From Mycobacterium sp. MFM001 (GTDB lineage Bacteria > Actinomycetota > Actinomycetes > Mycobacteriales > Mycobacteriaceae), in NCBI RefSeq assembly GCF_003402475.1, contig NZ_BFAB01000006.1:62001-126000 (forward strand): DNA of 64,000 bases, in the 5' to 3' direction. Below, piece by piece: positions 1 through 8,897 of this stretch (the stretch's first letter is position 1; each line of letters opens with the position of its first letter). The position numbers and the translations under genes are program-made. The notes below the pieces were generated by a model that searched no databases, was not told where the DNA came from, and saw only the letters and a program-made list of their open reading frames with translations.

Positions 1-49
1 GGCCCAGCAGCGCAAGAAATTCGCCGCGAAAGTCAAGGCCGCAACATGA
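1..49 (+). CDS. ruvC: RuvC Holliday junction endonuclease, C-terminal end (partial)
   Basis: Only the last 15 codons are in the window (frame starting at base 2). They encode a basic, lysine- and glutamine-rich tail of the type that ends mycobacterial RuvC, and stop at TGA 47-49. The stop overlaps the ruvA start as ATGA, the usual ruvC-ruvA junction. RuvC cuts Holliday junctions presented by the RuvAB branch-migration motor. The identity rests on position and tail composition, not on a domain. Confidence 0.75.
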   Translation, partial: AQQRKKFAAKVKAAT

Positions 50-624
50 TCGCCTCGGTGCGCGGGGAAGTGCTCGACGTGGCGCTGGACCACGTCGTCA
101 TCGAGGCAGCCGGCGTCGGCTACAAGCTGATGGCGGCGCCGTCGACGCTGGCGACGCTGCGGGTCGGCAGCGAGGCACGGCTGATCACCGCGATGATCGT
201 GCGCGAAGACTCGATGACGCTCTACGGCTTTCCCGACGCGGACACCCGCGACCTGTTCCTGACGTTGCTGGGGGTCTCCGGCGTCGGGCCCAAGATCGCG
301 CTGGCCACGCTCGCGGTCTACGGCGCGCCGGCGCTGCGGCAGGCCCTTGCCGACGGCGACGTCACCGCGCTGACCCGGGTGCCCGGCATCGGCAAGCGCG
401 GCGCCGAGCGGATGGTGCTCGAGCTGCGCGACAAGATGGGCGCGATACCGACCGCAACGGTCAACGGTCACTCGGTCCGCGGTCCGGTAGTGGAAGCCCT
501 TGTTGGACTTGGCTTTGCGGTCAAGCAGGCCGAGGAGGCCACCGACAAGGTGCTGGCGGGCGAACCGGAGGCCAGCACGTCGAATGCGCTGCGCGCGGCG
601 CTGGTGATGCTGGGTAAGAAATGA
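46..624 (+). CDS. ruvA: Holliday junction branch migration protein RuvA
   Basis: RuvA binds four-way DNA junctions as a tetramer and loads the RuvB motor. The 192-residue length is typical. Two helix-hairpin-helix motifs are visible, [11 protein letters not shown] at about residues 76-86 and [10 protein letters not shown] at about 112-121; these grip the DNA backbone. The C-terminal 50 residues form the flexible domain that contacts RuvB. The gene overlaps ruvC upstream and ruvB downstream by ATGA, so the three should be made together as one recombination-repair operon. Confidence 0.98.
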   Translation: MIASVRGEVLDVALDHVVIEAAGVGYKLMAAPSTLATLRVGSEARLITAMIVREDSMTLYGFPDADTRDLFLTLLGVSGVGPKIALATLAVYGAPALRQALADGDVTALTRVPGIGKRGAERMVLELRDKMGAIPTATVNGHSVRGPVVEALVGLGFAVKQAEEATDKVLAGEPEASTSNALRAALVMLGKK

Positions 625-1670
625 GCGAGCCCGACGAACGCGAGGTGACGCCGGCGCTGACCGTCGGCGAGGGCGACGTCGACGCCAGCCTGCGACCGCG
701 CTCGCTGCGCGAATTCATCGGCCAGCCGCGGGTCCGCGAACAACTGCAGCTGGTGATCGAAGGCGCCAAAAACCGCGGCGGCACACCGGATCACATCCTG
801 TTGTCGGGCCCGCCGGGATTGGGCAAAACGTCGCTGGCGATGATCATCGCCGCCGAGCTCGGCTCGTCGCTGCGGGTGACGTCCGGGCCGGCGCTGGAAC
901 GCGCCGGCGACTTGGCCGCGATGCTGTCCAACCTCGTCGAGCACGACGTGCTGTTCATCGACGAGATCCACCGCATCGCCCGGCCCGCCGAGGAGATGCT
1001 GTATCTGGCGATGGAGGACTTCCGCGTCGACGTCGTCGTCGGGAAAGGCCCTGGGGCGACGTCGATTCCGCTCGAGGTGGCACCGTTCACGTTGGTGGGC
1101 GCCACAACTCGCTCCGGCGCGCTGACCGGCCCGTTACGCGACCGGTTCGGGTTCACCGCGCACATGGATTTCTACGAGCCCGCCGAGCTGGAGCGGGTGC
1201 TTGCACGTTCGGCCGGGATCCTGGGCATCGAGCTGGGCGGCGAGGCGGCGTCGGAGATTGCGCGCCGCTCGCGGGGGACCCCGCGGATCGCCAACCGGCT
1301 GCTGCGCCGGGTGCGCGACTATGCCGAGGTTCGCGCCGACGGCGTGATCACCCGCGACGTCGCCAAGCAGGCGTTGGAGGTCTACGACGTCGACGAACTC
1401 GGGCTGGACCGGCTGGACCGCGCGGTGCTCTCGGCGCTGACCCGCAGCTTCGGCGGCGGCCCGGTCGGCGTGTCGACGCTGGCGGTGGCGGTCGGGGAGG
1501 AGGCCACCACCGTCGAGGAGGTGTGTGAGCCGTTTCTGGTGCGCGCGGGCATGATTGCGCGCACGCCGCGCGGCCGGGTGGCCACCGCGCAGGCCTGGAC
1601 GCATCTGGGCATGGCGCCGCCGGTCGGGGTGATGGGCCAACCGGGACTTTTCGACGAGGAGACGGATTGA
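621..1670 (+). CDS. ruvB: Holliday junction helicase ATPase RuvB
   Basis: RuvB is the AAA+ ring ATPase that drives branch migration with RuvA. The 349-residue protein shows Walker A GPPGLGKT (63-70), Walker B with DEIH (114-117), a sensor 1 segment GATTRSG and the C-terminal winged helix (about 270-340). The ATG overlaps the ruvA stop. The stop overlaps the TTG start of the next gene, which may therefore be co-transcribed although its role is unrelated. Confidence 0.98.
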   Translation: MSEPDEREVTPALTVGEGDVDASLRPRSLREFIGQPRVREQLQLVIEGAKNRGGTPDHILLSGPPGLGKTSLAMIIAAELGSSLRVTSGPALERAGDLAAMLSNLVEHDVLFIDEIHRIARPAEEMLYLAMEDFRVDVVVGKGPGATSIPLEVAPFTLVGATTRSGALTGPLRDRFGFTAHMDFYEPAELERVLARSAGILGIELGGEAASEIARRSRGTPRIANRLLRRVRDYAEVRADGVITRDVAKQALEVYDVDELGLDRLDRAVLSALTRSFGGGPVGVSTLAVAVGEEATTVEEVCEPFLVRAGMIARTPRGRVATAQAWTHLGMAPPVGVMGQPGLFDEETD

Positions 1671-2053
1671 TCACTGCCGCAATGGTTTTCGCTGCGCTGG
1701 CGGCGCTGTTACACGTCTACATCTTCGTCATGGAGTCGCTGCGGTGGACCGCGCCGCGGACACGTGCGACGTTCGGAACCACCCCCGAAGAGGCCGAGAC
1801 CACGAAGCTGCTTGCCTTCAACCAGGGTTTCTACAACCTGTTTCTGGCGGTCGTGACCGGCGTGGGCATCGTCGCGCTGGCGGTGGGCAGTACCGCGGTG
1901 GGGTCGGCATTGGTGTTCGCCGGCGTGGGCTCGATGGCGGCAGCAGCCGCCGTTTTGGTGGCTTCGGCGCCGGACAAAGCGCGTGCTGCGGCCATCCAGG
2001 GCACGTTCCCGGTGGTCGCGATCGTTTTGCTCGCGATCGCGCTGGTCGGCTAG
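1667..2053 (+). CDS. DUF1304 family small membrane protein
   Basis: This 128-residue protein has four hydrophobic segments and the [11 protein letters not shown] stretch (about residues 51-61) typical of DUF1304 integral membrane proteins, whose function is unknown. The start is taken as TTG 1667, which overlaps the ruvB stop (TTGA); a later ATG at 1682 is possible. It is not part of this locus in M. tuberculosis, where PE_PGRS44 follows ruvB, so it marks a local difference. Confidence 0.8.
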   Translation: MITAAMVFAALAALLHVYIFVMESLRWTAPRTRATFGTTPEEAETTKLLAFNQGFYNLFLAVVTGVGIVALAVGSTAVGSALVFAGVGSMAAAAAVLVASAPDKARAAAIQGTFPVVAIVLLAIALVG

Positions 2054-2139
2054 GGCGCCGGTTTAGCGCGGCAAACCGTTGGGGTACTCAGCACGGATTC
2101 GGCACCGCCGGTGTCGGTGTGTTGTGAGGAGATTCTGAA

Positions 2140-2808
2140 ATGACCGACTCGCGAATAGGTCGCGGTGCGCTGCACATGCCACGCAGCCGCGGCGCAGTCA
2201 GCGGATTGCTCCTGATCATTCTCGGCGCGTGGGGCGCATTGATTCCGTTCGTCGGACCGTATTTCCACTGGGCCTACACGCCGGACAAGGAATGGACCTG
2301 GACTGCGGCCAGGGGTTGGTTAGAGGTGTTCCCCGGGGTCGCGGCCGTGGTGGGCGGCCTGCTGCTGGTGGGCTCGGGCAACCGCGCCACCGCGATGTTC
2401 GGCGGCTGGCTGGCGGCATTCGCCGGCGCCTGGTTCGTTGTCGGCCGCCCGTTCGCTTCGCCGCTGCGACTCGGCGACGTAGGTCAACCGGTGGCGTCGA
2501 ACGACACTAAGCGCGCCCTGCTCGAAATCACCTACTTCTCGGGGCTGGGCGCACTGATCGTGTTCCTGGCGGGTGCCATCCTGGCGCGGTTGGCGGTCCG
2601 GACGGCGCGTGACGTGGAAGCGGCGGCAGCCGTCGCTCCCGCCGATGTGCCGCCGGCCGATGTGCCGCCAGCGCCGGAGTATACGCCCGCGCCCGAGGCG
2701 TCGCCGGATGCGGTCACCCAGGCTCGCGCCGAGCCGTTCCCGGCCGAGAAGCGCGAGGAAGGCAGGAGTCTGTTCCGTCGCCGCAAACGCGCCGACGCGT
2801 CGCGGTAG
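2140..2808 (+). CDS. Membrane protein with acidic/proline-rich C-terminal tail
   Basis: The 222-residue protein is not recognised. Hydrophobic segments at about residues 22-43, 66-82, 85-103 and 128-150 suggest four membrane spans, followed by a roughly 70-residue Ala/Pro/Glu-rich tail ending in a very basic patch with RRRKR. The start is supported by a GAGGAG ribosome binding site at 2126-2131. It is followed by a strong hairpin (2821-2865) shared with the convergent reductase gene. Confidence 0.7.
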   Translation: MTDSRIGRGALHMPRSRGAVSGLLLIILGAWGALIPFVGPYFHWAYTPDKEWTWTAARGWLEVFPGVAAVVGGLLLVGSGNRATAMFGGWLAAFAGAWFVVGRPFASPLRLGDVGQPVASNDTKRALLEITYFSGLGALIVFLAGAILARLAVRTARDVEAAAAVAPADVPPADVPPAPEYTPAPEASPDAVTQARAEPFPAEKREEGRSLFRRRKRADASR

Positions 2809-2820
2809 GGCTCGCGAGCT

Positions 2821-2865
2821 AGAAGCCAGGGTCGTGATTCGGCGGGAATCACGACCCTGGCTTCT
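2821..2865. terminator. Perfect 20-bp inverted repeat, bidirectional terminator or dispersed palindrome
   Basis: Bases 2821-2840 are the exact reverse complement of 2846-2865, with the 5-base loop ggcgg. The hairpin sits between the convergent ends of the 2140-2808 gene and the reductase gene, and is followed by GTTTC rather than a long T tract. A transcription stop serving both strands is the simplest reading. The perfect symmetry could also mark a small dispersed palindromic element. Confidence 0.75.
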
Positions 2866-2877
2866 GTTTCGCGCTCG

Positions 2878-5800
2878 TCAGAGTAAGCCGAGCAGCTGCA
2901 GGTCGGTGATGTACTTGACGATGATCGGCGCCGTGACATGTGGAATGTCTTTGTCCGGACCGATTTTCGCCTCTTGCACCGCGGCGCGGAACCGGTCGGT
3001 CGGTGCGATCGACCCGCGGATGGGCTTCTCCGGCTTCTGGTAGTTGTGCAACAGCGGCAGCAGCGACGCCTGGCGCTGCTTCTCCGGCAGAGCCCGCAGG
3101 CTGGTCTCGAACCGCTGCACCCACTCGCGGTAGTCGTCGATGCGCTGGACCGGATAACCGGCTTCGATCAGCCAGTCGACGTACTCGTCCATCCCGATGC
3201 CGTCGTCGTACGGGTTCATCACGTGATACGTCTGGAACGCCTCCACGTTCTGGGCTCCCAGCGTCGAGATCGCCTCGGCGATGAACTCGACCGGCAGACC
3301 GTCGTAGTGGGCGCGCTGCCGGTTGCCGTCGGCGTCCAGCTCGTAGAACGACTTCGGCGCGATACCGGTGGCCACCAGGGAAAGCATCATCCGGGTGAAC
3401 ATGTCCGGCAGGTTGAGCTGGCCCGCGTAGGTGGTGTCGGCCAGGATCATGTCGCAGCGGAACACCGCGACCGGCAGGCCGCACAGGTCGTTGGCCTCCC
3501 GCAGCAGCACCTCGCCGGCCCACTTGCTGTTGCCGTAACCGTTGGCGTAGCCGTCGTTGATGGCGCGGGTCGGGCTCATCACCCGGACGTCGGCGTCCTC
3601 GGTGAACTTGCCGGGCGCGATCTGGTCGCCCACGCCGATTGTCGACACGTAGGTGTACGGCTTCTTCTTGGTGGTCAGCGCGATGCGAATCAGCTCGGCG
3701 GTGCCCAGCGCGTTGGGTCCGAACAGCTCGCTGTAGGGCAGCACGTGGTTGACCAGTGCGGCGGGGTCGACGATCAGGTCGACGGTGTCGGCCAGCCGCT
3801 GCCAAGTCTGTTGATCCAGGCCAAGATTCGCCTCGCCCTTGTCGCCGGCGATGACCTCCAGGTGGTCGGCGGCCAGCTCTTGGTAGTGCGCAAGGAGTTC
3901 CGGGTCGCCGCTGTCGAACGTCTTGTCCAGACGTTCCCGCGCCGCCGCGTCGTCCTTGGCGCGCACCAAGGCGATGACCTTGCCGTCGACCAGGTCCATC
4001 CGCTCCAACCACTCCAGAGCCAGGTAGCGGCCCAAGAATCCCGTTGCGCCGGTGAGCAATACCGTGCGCACTTCGTGGTTGGCCCGCGGCAGATTCCGCG
4101 CGGCGGCCAAAGTCTCGGCGTCGAGGAACTTGTCCAGCGTCAGGTCTTTCGCGTGCACCTCGACGGCGTCGCGGTCGTGCACCGAAGCGAATGTCGGCCG
4201 TTTCGAGCCTCGGCGTTCGCCCTCGATGTAAGCGGCGATGGACTGCAGGTCCGAGGCCGGGCTGACGATCACGCCCACCGGCACGTCGACATCGAAGATC
4301 TCACGCAGCAGGTTGCCGAATGTCAACGCCGACAACGAGTCTCCGCCCAGATCGGTGAAATGCGCGTCAGGCGAGACGTCACTGGTCGATGCGCCCAGCA
4401 GCGCCGCCGCGGCCCGGCTCACCGTCTCGAGCACCGGCTTGTCGGCACCGTTTTGGCGCAAGGCCCGAAGCTCGTTGGCCTGGCCTTCTTCCAGCTCGGC
4501 GTAGAGCTGTTCGAGCCGCTCGCCGTAGTGCTGCTTCAGCTTGGGCCAGGCTAGCTTGCGGATGCCGGTCAGCAGACCGTTCTCCAGCGTGAAAGGCGTT
4601 GTCTCGATGATGAAGTCACGCGGCACCTCGTAGGACTGCAGCCCCGCTTCCTTGGCGACGGCCTGCAGCGACTCGGCAATCGCCGACTTCGGCGCGTTCG
4701 GCTCCGTCGGCACCACGACCGCCAACAGGTACGGGTGTGCGCTGTTGCCGTAGATGTAGATCTGGCGGACCAGTGGGCTGTTGCCGAACACCGCCTCCAG
4801 CTTGGCGAGCGTGACGAACTCGCCCTGCGCCAACTTCAGGACGTTGTTGCGCCGGTCGACGTAGACCAGCCGGTCTGGGGCGACCTCGGCCACCACGTCG
4901 CCGGTGTGGTAGTAGCCGTCGGCGTCCAGCACGTCGGCGGTGATCTCCGGGCGCTTGTAGTAGCCCGGGAACATGTTCTCGGTCTTGAGCAGCAATTCGC
5001 CTCGGGGATAAGGCTTGTCGGTGGCGAAGTAGCCCAGATCCGGGACGTCGGCCAGCTTGTAGTCGATCACCGGCGGCCGCTGCACCTCGCCGTCGAACAG
5101 GACCATGCCGGCTTCGGTGGAGCCGTAGCCGTCCATCAGGTGCATCTCGAGTAAGGACTCGACCCAGGCCTTCAGCTCCGGGGAGGTGGGCGCGGAGCCC
5201 GTCATCGCGAAGATGAACCGCCCTCCGAGAAGGTTCTGCCGCATGTCGGCCATCACGTCGGATTCGTCACGGCCGCGGTCGAGTTCGCGCTGATACTCCT
5301 GGTACAGCGTCTCCCAGATCCGCGGCACGAAGTTCAACTCCGTCGGCCGCACCAGCGTGAGGTCCTCCAGCAGGGTCGACAGGTCGCTCTTGGCGCCGAA
5401 ATAGGCGGTGCCGCCGTTGCCGAGCGTGCCGTAGAGAATTCCGCGGCCCATCACGTGGCTCATCGGCATGAAGTTCAGCGTGATCGACGCGGCGCTGGGC
5501 CCGAACCAGTTGCGGGCGGACCGCCGCCACATCTTGGCGACGTTGCGCTGCGGATACATCGCGCCCTTGGGTGCGCCGGTGCTGCCGGAGGTGTAGATCA
5601 GCAACGCCAACGCGTCATCTCCGGCATCCACCGCCGGCACGGGCGGCAGCGACTTTCCGCGGTCCAGCACGTCGGCCAGGGTCTCGACGACGACCGGGCT
5701 GTCCGCCAGCCGGGTGCGCGCGGCGTCGATGGCCTCGCGGTGGTCGTCGACCTCCGGGTGCACGTCGAACACCACCAGCCGTCCGGGCTGGTGGCCGGAC

Positions 5801-6333
5801 TGGATCAGCTCGACGGCGTCGGACAGGTAGTCGACGCTCGCGGCGAGCACAACAGGCTCGGTCTCGGCGACGATCGGCTGCAGCTGAGTGATCGCGGCGC
5901 TGGTCTGCAGCGGAACCGAGACGGCGCCCAGCTGGCCCAGTGCCACGTCGATCGTCGTGTAGTCGACGCTGGTGAACCCCAGCACGGCGACGCGGTCGCC
6001 GGGGGCGACCACGCCGTCGGCCCAGGCGGCCGCGAGAGCGCCGACACGGTCGCCGAGCTGGCGGTAGGTGATGGTGTCGAAGCGGGGGAGGAGTTGCGCC
6101 GACGTGCGACCGGTCGCCGGGTCGGTGACGAATTCGACGGCACGCTGACCGAGAGCCGGCCGGTCGGCGTAGCCCTCGAGGATGGTCTGGATGACCTGCG
6201 GCAGCGTGAGCCCCGGCTGCTCGACCGCGGCGGCGACGGCCTCGCTGGGCCGGGCGGCGGCGAACTGCGGGTCGCTGGTAGTCAGGTCGGCGATGCGGCG
6301 TTCCAGCCGCTCTTCATTGATTTCAATCGACAT
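2878..6333 (-). CDS. fadD9: Carboxylic acid reductase (FadD9/CAR)
   Basis: This 1151-residue protein is a three-part enzyme that reduces carboxylic acids to aldehydes using ATP and NADPH. An adenylation domain fills about residues 60-600 ([11 protein letters not shown], 247-257; YGSTEAG near 403). A carrier domain carries GGDSL (664-668), whose serine takes phosphopantetheine. A Rossmann thioester reductase domain begins at GATGFLG (762-768). It matches M. tuberculosis Rv2590 in architecture, length and position. The gene lies 124 bases downstream of gabT on the same strand, with a small palindrome in between. Confidence 0.95.
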   Translation of the reverse strand: MSIEINEERLERRIADLTTSDPQFAAARPSEAVAAAVEQPGLTLPQVIQTILEGYADRPALGQRAVEFVTDPATGRTSAQLLPRFDTITYRQLGDRVGALAAAWADGVVAPGDRVAVLGFTSVDYTTIDVALGQLGAVSVPLQTSAAITQLQPIVAETEPVVLAASVDYLSDAVELIQSGHQPGRLVVFDVHPEVDDHREAIDAARTRLADSPVVVETLADVLDRGKSLPPVPAVDAGDDALALLIYTSGSTGAPKGAMYPQRNVAKMWRRSARNWFGPSAASITLNFMPMSHVMGRGILYGTLGNGGTAYFGAKSDLSTLLEDLTLVRPTELNFVPRIWETLYQEYQRELDRGRDESDVMADMRQNLLGGRFIFAMTGSAPTSPELKAWVESLLEMHLMDGYGSTEAGMVLFDGEVQRPPVIDYKLADVPDLGYFATDKPYPRGELLLKTENMFPGYYKRPEITADVLDADGYYHTGDVVAEVAPDRLVYVDRRNNVLKLAQGEFVTLAKLEAVFGNSPLVRQIYIYGNSAHPYLLAVVVPTEPNAPKSAIAESLQAVAKEAGLQSYEVPRDFIIETTPFTLENGLLTGIRKLAWPKLKQHYGERLEQLYAELEEGQANELRALRQNGADKPVLETVSRAAAALLGASTSDVSPDAHFTDLGGDSLSALTFGNLLREIFDVDVPVGVIVSPASDLQSIAAYIEGERRGSKRPTFASVHDRDAVEVHAKDLTLDKFLDAETLAAARNLPRANHEVRTVLLTGATGFLGRYLALEWLERMDLVDGKVIALVRAKDDAAARERLDKTFDSGDPELLAHYQELAADHLEVIAGDKGEANLGLDQQTWQRLADTVDLIVDPAALVNHVLPYSELFGPNALGTAELIRIALTTKKKPYTYVSTIGVGDQIAPGKFTEDADVRVMSPTRAINDGYANGYGNSKWAGEVLLREANDLCGLPVAVFRCDMILADTTYAGQLNLPDMFTRMMLSLVATGIAPKSFYELDADGNRQRAHYDGLPVEFIAEAISTLGAQNVEAFQTYHVMNPYDDGIGMDEYVDWLIEAGYPVQRIDDYREWVQRFETSLRALPEKQRQASLLPLLHNYQKPEKPIRGSIAPTDRFRAAVQEAKIGPDKDIPHVTAPIIVKYITDLQLLGLL

Positions 6334-6402
6334 AACGGACCTCTAAGACAAATCACTGGGGAAGTTTGGCCGGCGCCACGCTGCGCCCAACAGAAAACTA
6401 CG

Positions 6403-6415
6403 TTAGCAAAGCTAA
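6403..6415. promoter_or_regulatory. Short palindrome upstream of the reductase gene
   Basis: TTAGC-AAA-GCTAA lies in an AT-rich patch of the 124-base gap between gabT and the carboxylic acid reductase gene, about 70 bases before the reductase start. Its symmetry and position suit a dimeric repressor or activator site. No cognate regulator is adjacent, so the assignment is inference. Confidence 0.35.
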
Positions 6416-6457
6416 TATTATTCCGGAAGCGAGGCGATAAGTGACATCGGCCACCGT

Positions 6458-7798
6458 TTAGAGCTCGGCCAGCAGGCCGGCCAGCACCTCGAGAGCTTCG
6501 GAGAGCAGGTCGTCGCTGATGGTCAGCGGCGGTAGGAACCGCAGCACGTTGCCGAACGTGCCTGCGGTCAAGACGATCACGCCGGCGGCGTGTGCGGCGG
6601 CGGCGAGCTTGCCGGTCAACTCCGGGTCGGGGTCGGCGGAACCGGATTTCACCAGTTCGGCGGCGATCATCGCGCCGCGGCCCCGGACGTCGCCGATCCG
6701 GTCGTCGTCGGCCTGCAGCCGGGACAGCCGGTCGGTCATCAGCTGCCCGATCTGCCGCGCCCGCTCGACCAGCCCGTCGCTCTCGATCGTCGTGATGGCG
6801 GCCAGCGCCGCCGCGCAGGCGACTGGGTTGCCGCCGAACGTGCCGCCCAGCCCGCCGGGGTGAGAGGCGTCCATGATCTCGGCGCGGCCGGTGACGGCCG
6901 ACAGCGGCAGCCCGCCGGCGATGCCCTTGGCGGTGCAGATCAGGTCCGGTTCGATGCCCTCGTGCTCGCAGGCGAACAAGGCGCCGGTGCGGGCGAAGCC
7001 GGTTTGCACCTCGTCGGCGATGAACACGACGTTGTTCTGGCGGCACCACTCCAAGAGCGTGGGCAGGAATCCTTCGGCCGGGACGATGAAGCCGCCCTCG
7101 CCCTGGATCGGCTCGATCACGAGGGCGGCCAAGTTGTCGGCGCCCACGAGCCGGCGGATCTCCCGGATTGCGCGCTGGGCGGCCCGCTCACCGTCGGTGG
7201 CCAGCTCCTTGTCGATCAACCCGTCGCGGTACGGATAGGACAGCGGCGCCCGGTAGATCTCCGGCGCGAACGGCCCGAAGCCGCTCTTGTAGGGCATCGA
7301 CTGGGCGGTCAGGGCCATCGCTAGGTTGGTGCGGCCGTGGTAGGCGTGGTCGAACGCCACCACCGCCGGCTTGCGCGTGTGGACGCGCGCGATCTTGATG
7401 GCATTCTCCACCGCCTCGGCGCCGGAGTTGAACAGCACCGACCGCTTCTCGCCCGACCCCGGGGTGAGCCGGTTGAGCTCCTCGGCGACGGCGATGTAGT
7501 TCTCGTACGGCGTCACCATGAAACAGGTGTGGGTGAAGTCGGCGACCTGCGCGCGCACCGCGTCGACCACCCGGGGAGAGGCGTTGCCGATCGTGGTGAC
7601 CGCAATCCCGGAGCTCAGGTCGATGAGCCGGTTGCCGTCGACGTCTTCGACGATGCCGCCGCCGGCGCGCACCGCGTACACCGGCATCGTGCTGCGCACC
7701 CCCCGGGCCACTGCCGCGGCCCGCCGCTTGGTCAGTTCCAGCGATGCAGGGCCGGGGATTTCGGTGACGAGGTGGCGACTCTGTTCGAGAGTGGTCAC
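6458..7798 (-). CDS. gabT: 4-aminobutyrate aminotransferase GabT
   Basis: GabT transfers the amino group of 4-aminobutyrate to 2-oxoglutarate, giving succinic semialdehyde and glutamate. The 446-residue class III aminotransferase has the NSGAEAVENAIK phosphate-binding stretch, the DEVQTGFARTG motif and the PLP lysine in TAKGIAGGLP. The start is GTG at 7798. Sequence and position agree with M. tuberculosis Rv2589. The downstream reductase makes aldehydes, so the pair may share aldehyde metabolism, although the 124-base gap allows separate control. Confidence 0.96.
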   Translation of the reverse strand: MTTLEQSRHLVTEIPGPASLELTKRRAAAVARGVRSTMPVYAVRAGGGIVEDVDGNRLIDLSSGIAVTTIGNASPRVVDAVRAQVADFTHTCFMVTPYENYIAVAEELNRLTPGSGEKRSVLFNSGAEAVENAIKIARVHTRKPAVVAFDHAYHGRTNLAMALTAQSMPYKSGFGPFAPEIYRAPLSYPYRDGLIDKELATDGERAAQRAIREIRRLVGADNLAALVIEPIQGEGGFIVPAEGFLPTLLEWCRQNNVVFIADEVQTGFARTGALFACEHEGIEPDLICTAKGIAGGLPLSAVTGRAEIMDASHPGGLGGTFGGNPVACAAALAAITTIESDGLVERARQIGQLMTDRLSRLQADDDRIGDVRGRGAMIAAELVKSGSADPDPELTGKLAAAAHAAGVIVLTAGTFGNVLRFLPPLTISDDLLSEALEVLAGLLAEL

Positions 7799-7825
7799 CT
7801 CAGCAGCCTAACCGCGCGGCGCGGT

Positions 7826-8071
7826 TCAGAGTTGGCCGAGCGGCCTGCACACGTTGTCGCCCGGCTTCCAGTACTGGCCTTCCGGGCAGTTCAGGGGCTG
7901 CGGCCCTTCGCCCAGCGGCCGGCACACGTTGGCGGTCGGGTCCCACCACTGGCCTTCGGGACAGTTCAGGGGCTCCGCCGAGCTCACAGCCGGCGTCGCG
8001 ACCGCCACCAGCGCCGTCGCTGCTGCCGGCAACACCGCCACCGTCGCCAACCGTCCAACAAGGTTTCTCAT
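7826..8071 (-). CDS. Small exported protein with two tandem Cys/Trp repeats
   Basis: The 81-residue product starts at ATG 8071 with a basic N-terminus, a hydrophobic core and an Ala/Ser cleavage region near residue 32 (signal peptide). The mature part is almost entirely two near-identical units of about 20 residues, PLNCPEGQWWDP..NVCRPLG and PLNCPEGQYWKP..NVCRPLG, each with two cysteines. Aromatic, Cys-paired repeats of this kind often bind glycans, but no named domain is recognised. It lies 56 bases downstream of the nitroreductase on the same strand. A longer in-frame ORF exists upstream but lacks a sensible N-terminus. Confidence 0.75.
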   Translation of the reverse strand: MRNLVGRLATVAVLPAAATALVAVATPAVSSAEPLNCPEGQWWDPTANVCRPLGEGPQPLNCPEGQYWKPGDNVCRPLGQL

Positions 8072-8127
8072 CGCAGGCCTTTCAGGAGAGCGTACGAACG
8101 TCGCGCAGAGCTTATTTGACGCCACCG

Positions 8128-8799
8128 TCATCCGTCGAACGCGGGTCCGTCGATCGAGTCGACGGTAGTGAACGAGTCGACGGGCGCACGCCTGAGCCGC
8201 CTCGCCGCCCGGACCGGATGGCCCAAAGCGATCACCGCGGCCAACGCACAATGGTCGGGTGCGCCGAGCAGCGATTTCACCTGCGGCTCTTCGCGGATCG
8301 CAATCGTGGTGATCACGCCGCCGAGCCCTTCCTCGCGGGCGGCCAGCAGGACGCTCCACGCGAACGGGTAGATCGACGCGCCGCCGGCAAACGTGTACCG
8401 GTCGGCGTCGCGGTCCACCGCGGCCAGCATCGACAGGTCGGCGAACAACGCCAGCAGCACCGGCGCCGCATCGAAGTGTTCGGCGAATCCTCCTGGCGTT
8501 GCCGGGTTTTCGGCCGCCAGGGCGCGGGCCTCGGCGTCGCGGTCGTTGGTCGGCGCCCACGGCCGCAGGCCGGCGGCGCTCAGCGCCATGTAGTCGCGCG
8601 AACCCTGCAGGTACAAGTCGCGCAGCCGTCGTCGCCGCCCCGGGTCCTTGAGCACCACGACCCGCCAGGCCTGCGCGTTGGCGCCGCTGGGCGCGAACCG
8701 GGCGGTGTCGAGGATCCGGGCCACGGCGGCGTCGTCGACCGGCTGATCGGTGAAGTCGCGGACCGCGCCGGTGGTGCGCAACGCCTCGGTGAGTTCCAT
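8128..8799 (-). CDS. Nitroreductase family oxidoreductase
   Basis: The 223-residue protein looks like an FMN-dependent nitroreductase. RFAPSGANAQAWR (about residues 34-46) is the usual N-terminal flavin-phosphate contact, and the GLGGVITT segment near residue 158 is typical of the family. The natural substrate (quinone, nitro or enone compound) cannot be told. The start ATG at 8799 has an AGGAG site just upstream. It is divergent from the kinase gene across 98 bases and is not found here in M. tuberculosis. Confidence 0.85.
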   Translation of the reverse strand: MELTEALRTTGAVRDFTDQPVDDAAVARILDTARFAPSGANAQAWRVVVLKDPGRRRRLRDLYLQGSRDYMALSAAGLRPWAPTNDRDAEARALAAENPATPGGFAEHFDAAPVLLALFADLSMLAAVDRDADRYTFAGGASIYPFAWSVLLAAREEGLGGVITTIAIREEPQVKSLLGAPDHCALAAVIALGHPVRAARRLRRAPVDSFTTVDSIDGPAFDG

Positions 8800-8897
8800 G
8801 CGTTTCTCCTAGCACCGCGCCGACGTGCGGCATGTAGCCCGTTGTCTCACTCCCGCTTTGCCACGTCAAGGGCTCGTATGTTTGAGAGGATGCCGTC

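Noticed and set aside
2938..4554. 538-codon plus-strand open frame opposite the carboxylic acid reductase gene
   Set aside because: It is the antisense shadow of a well-supported gene: no ribosome binding site, composition rich in Arg, Gln, Val and Gly, and no domain pattern. GC-rich codon bias produces such frames.
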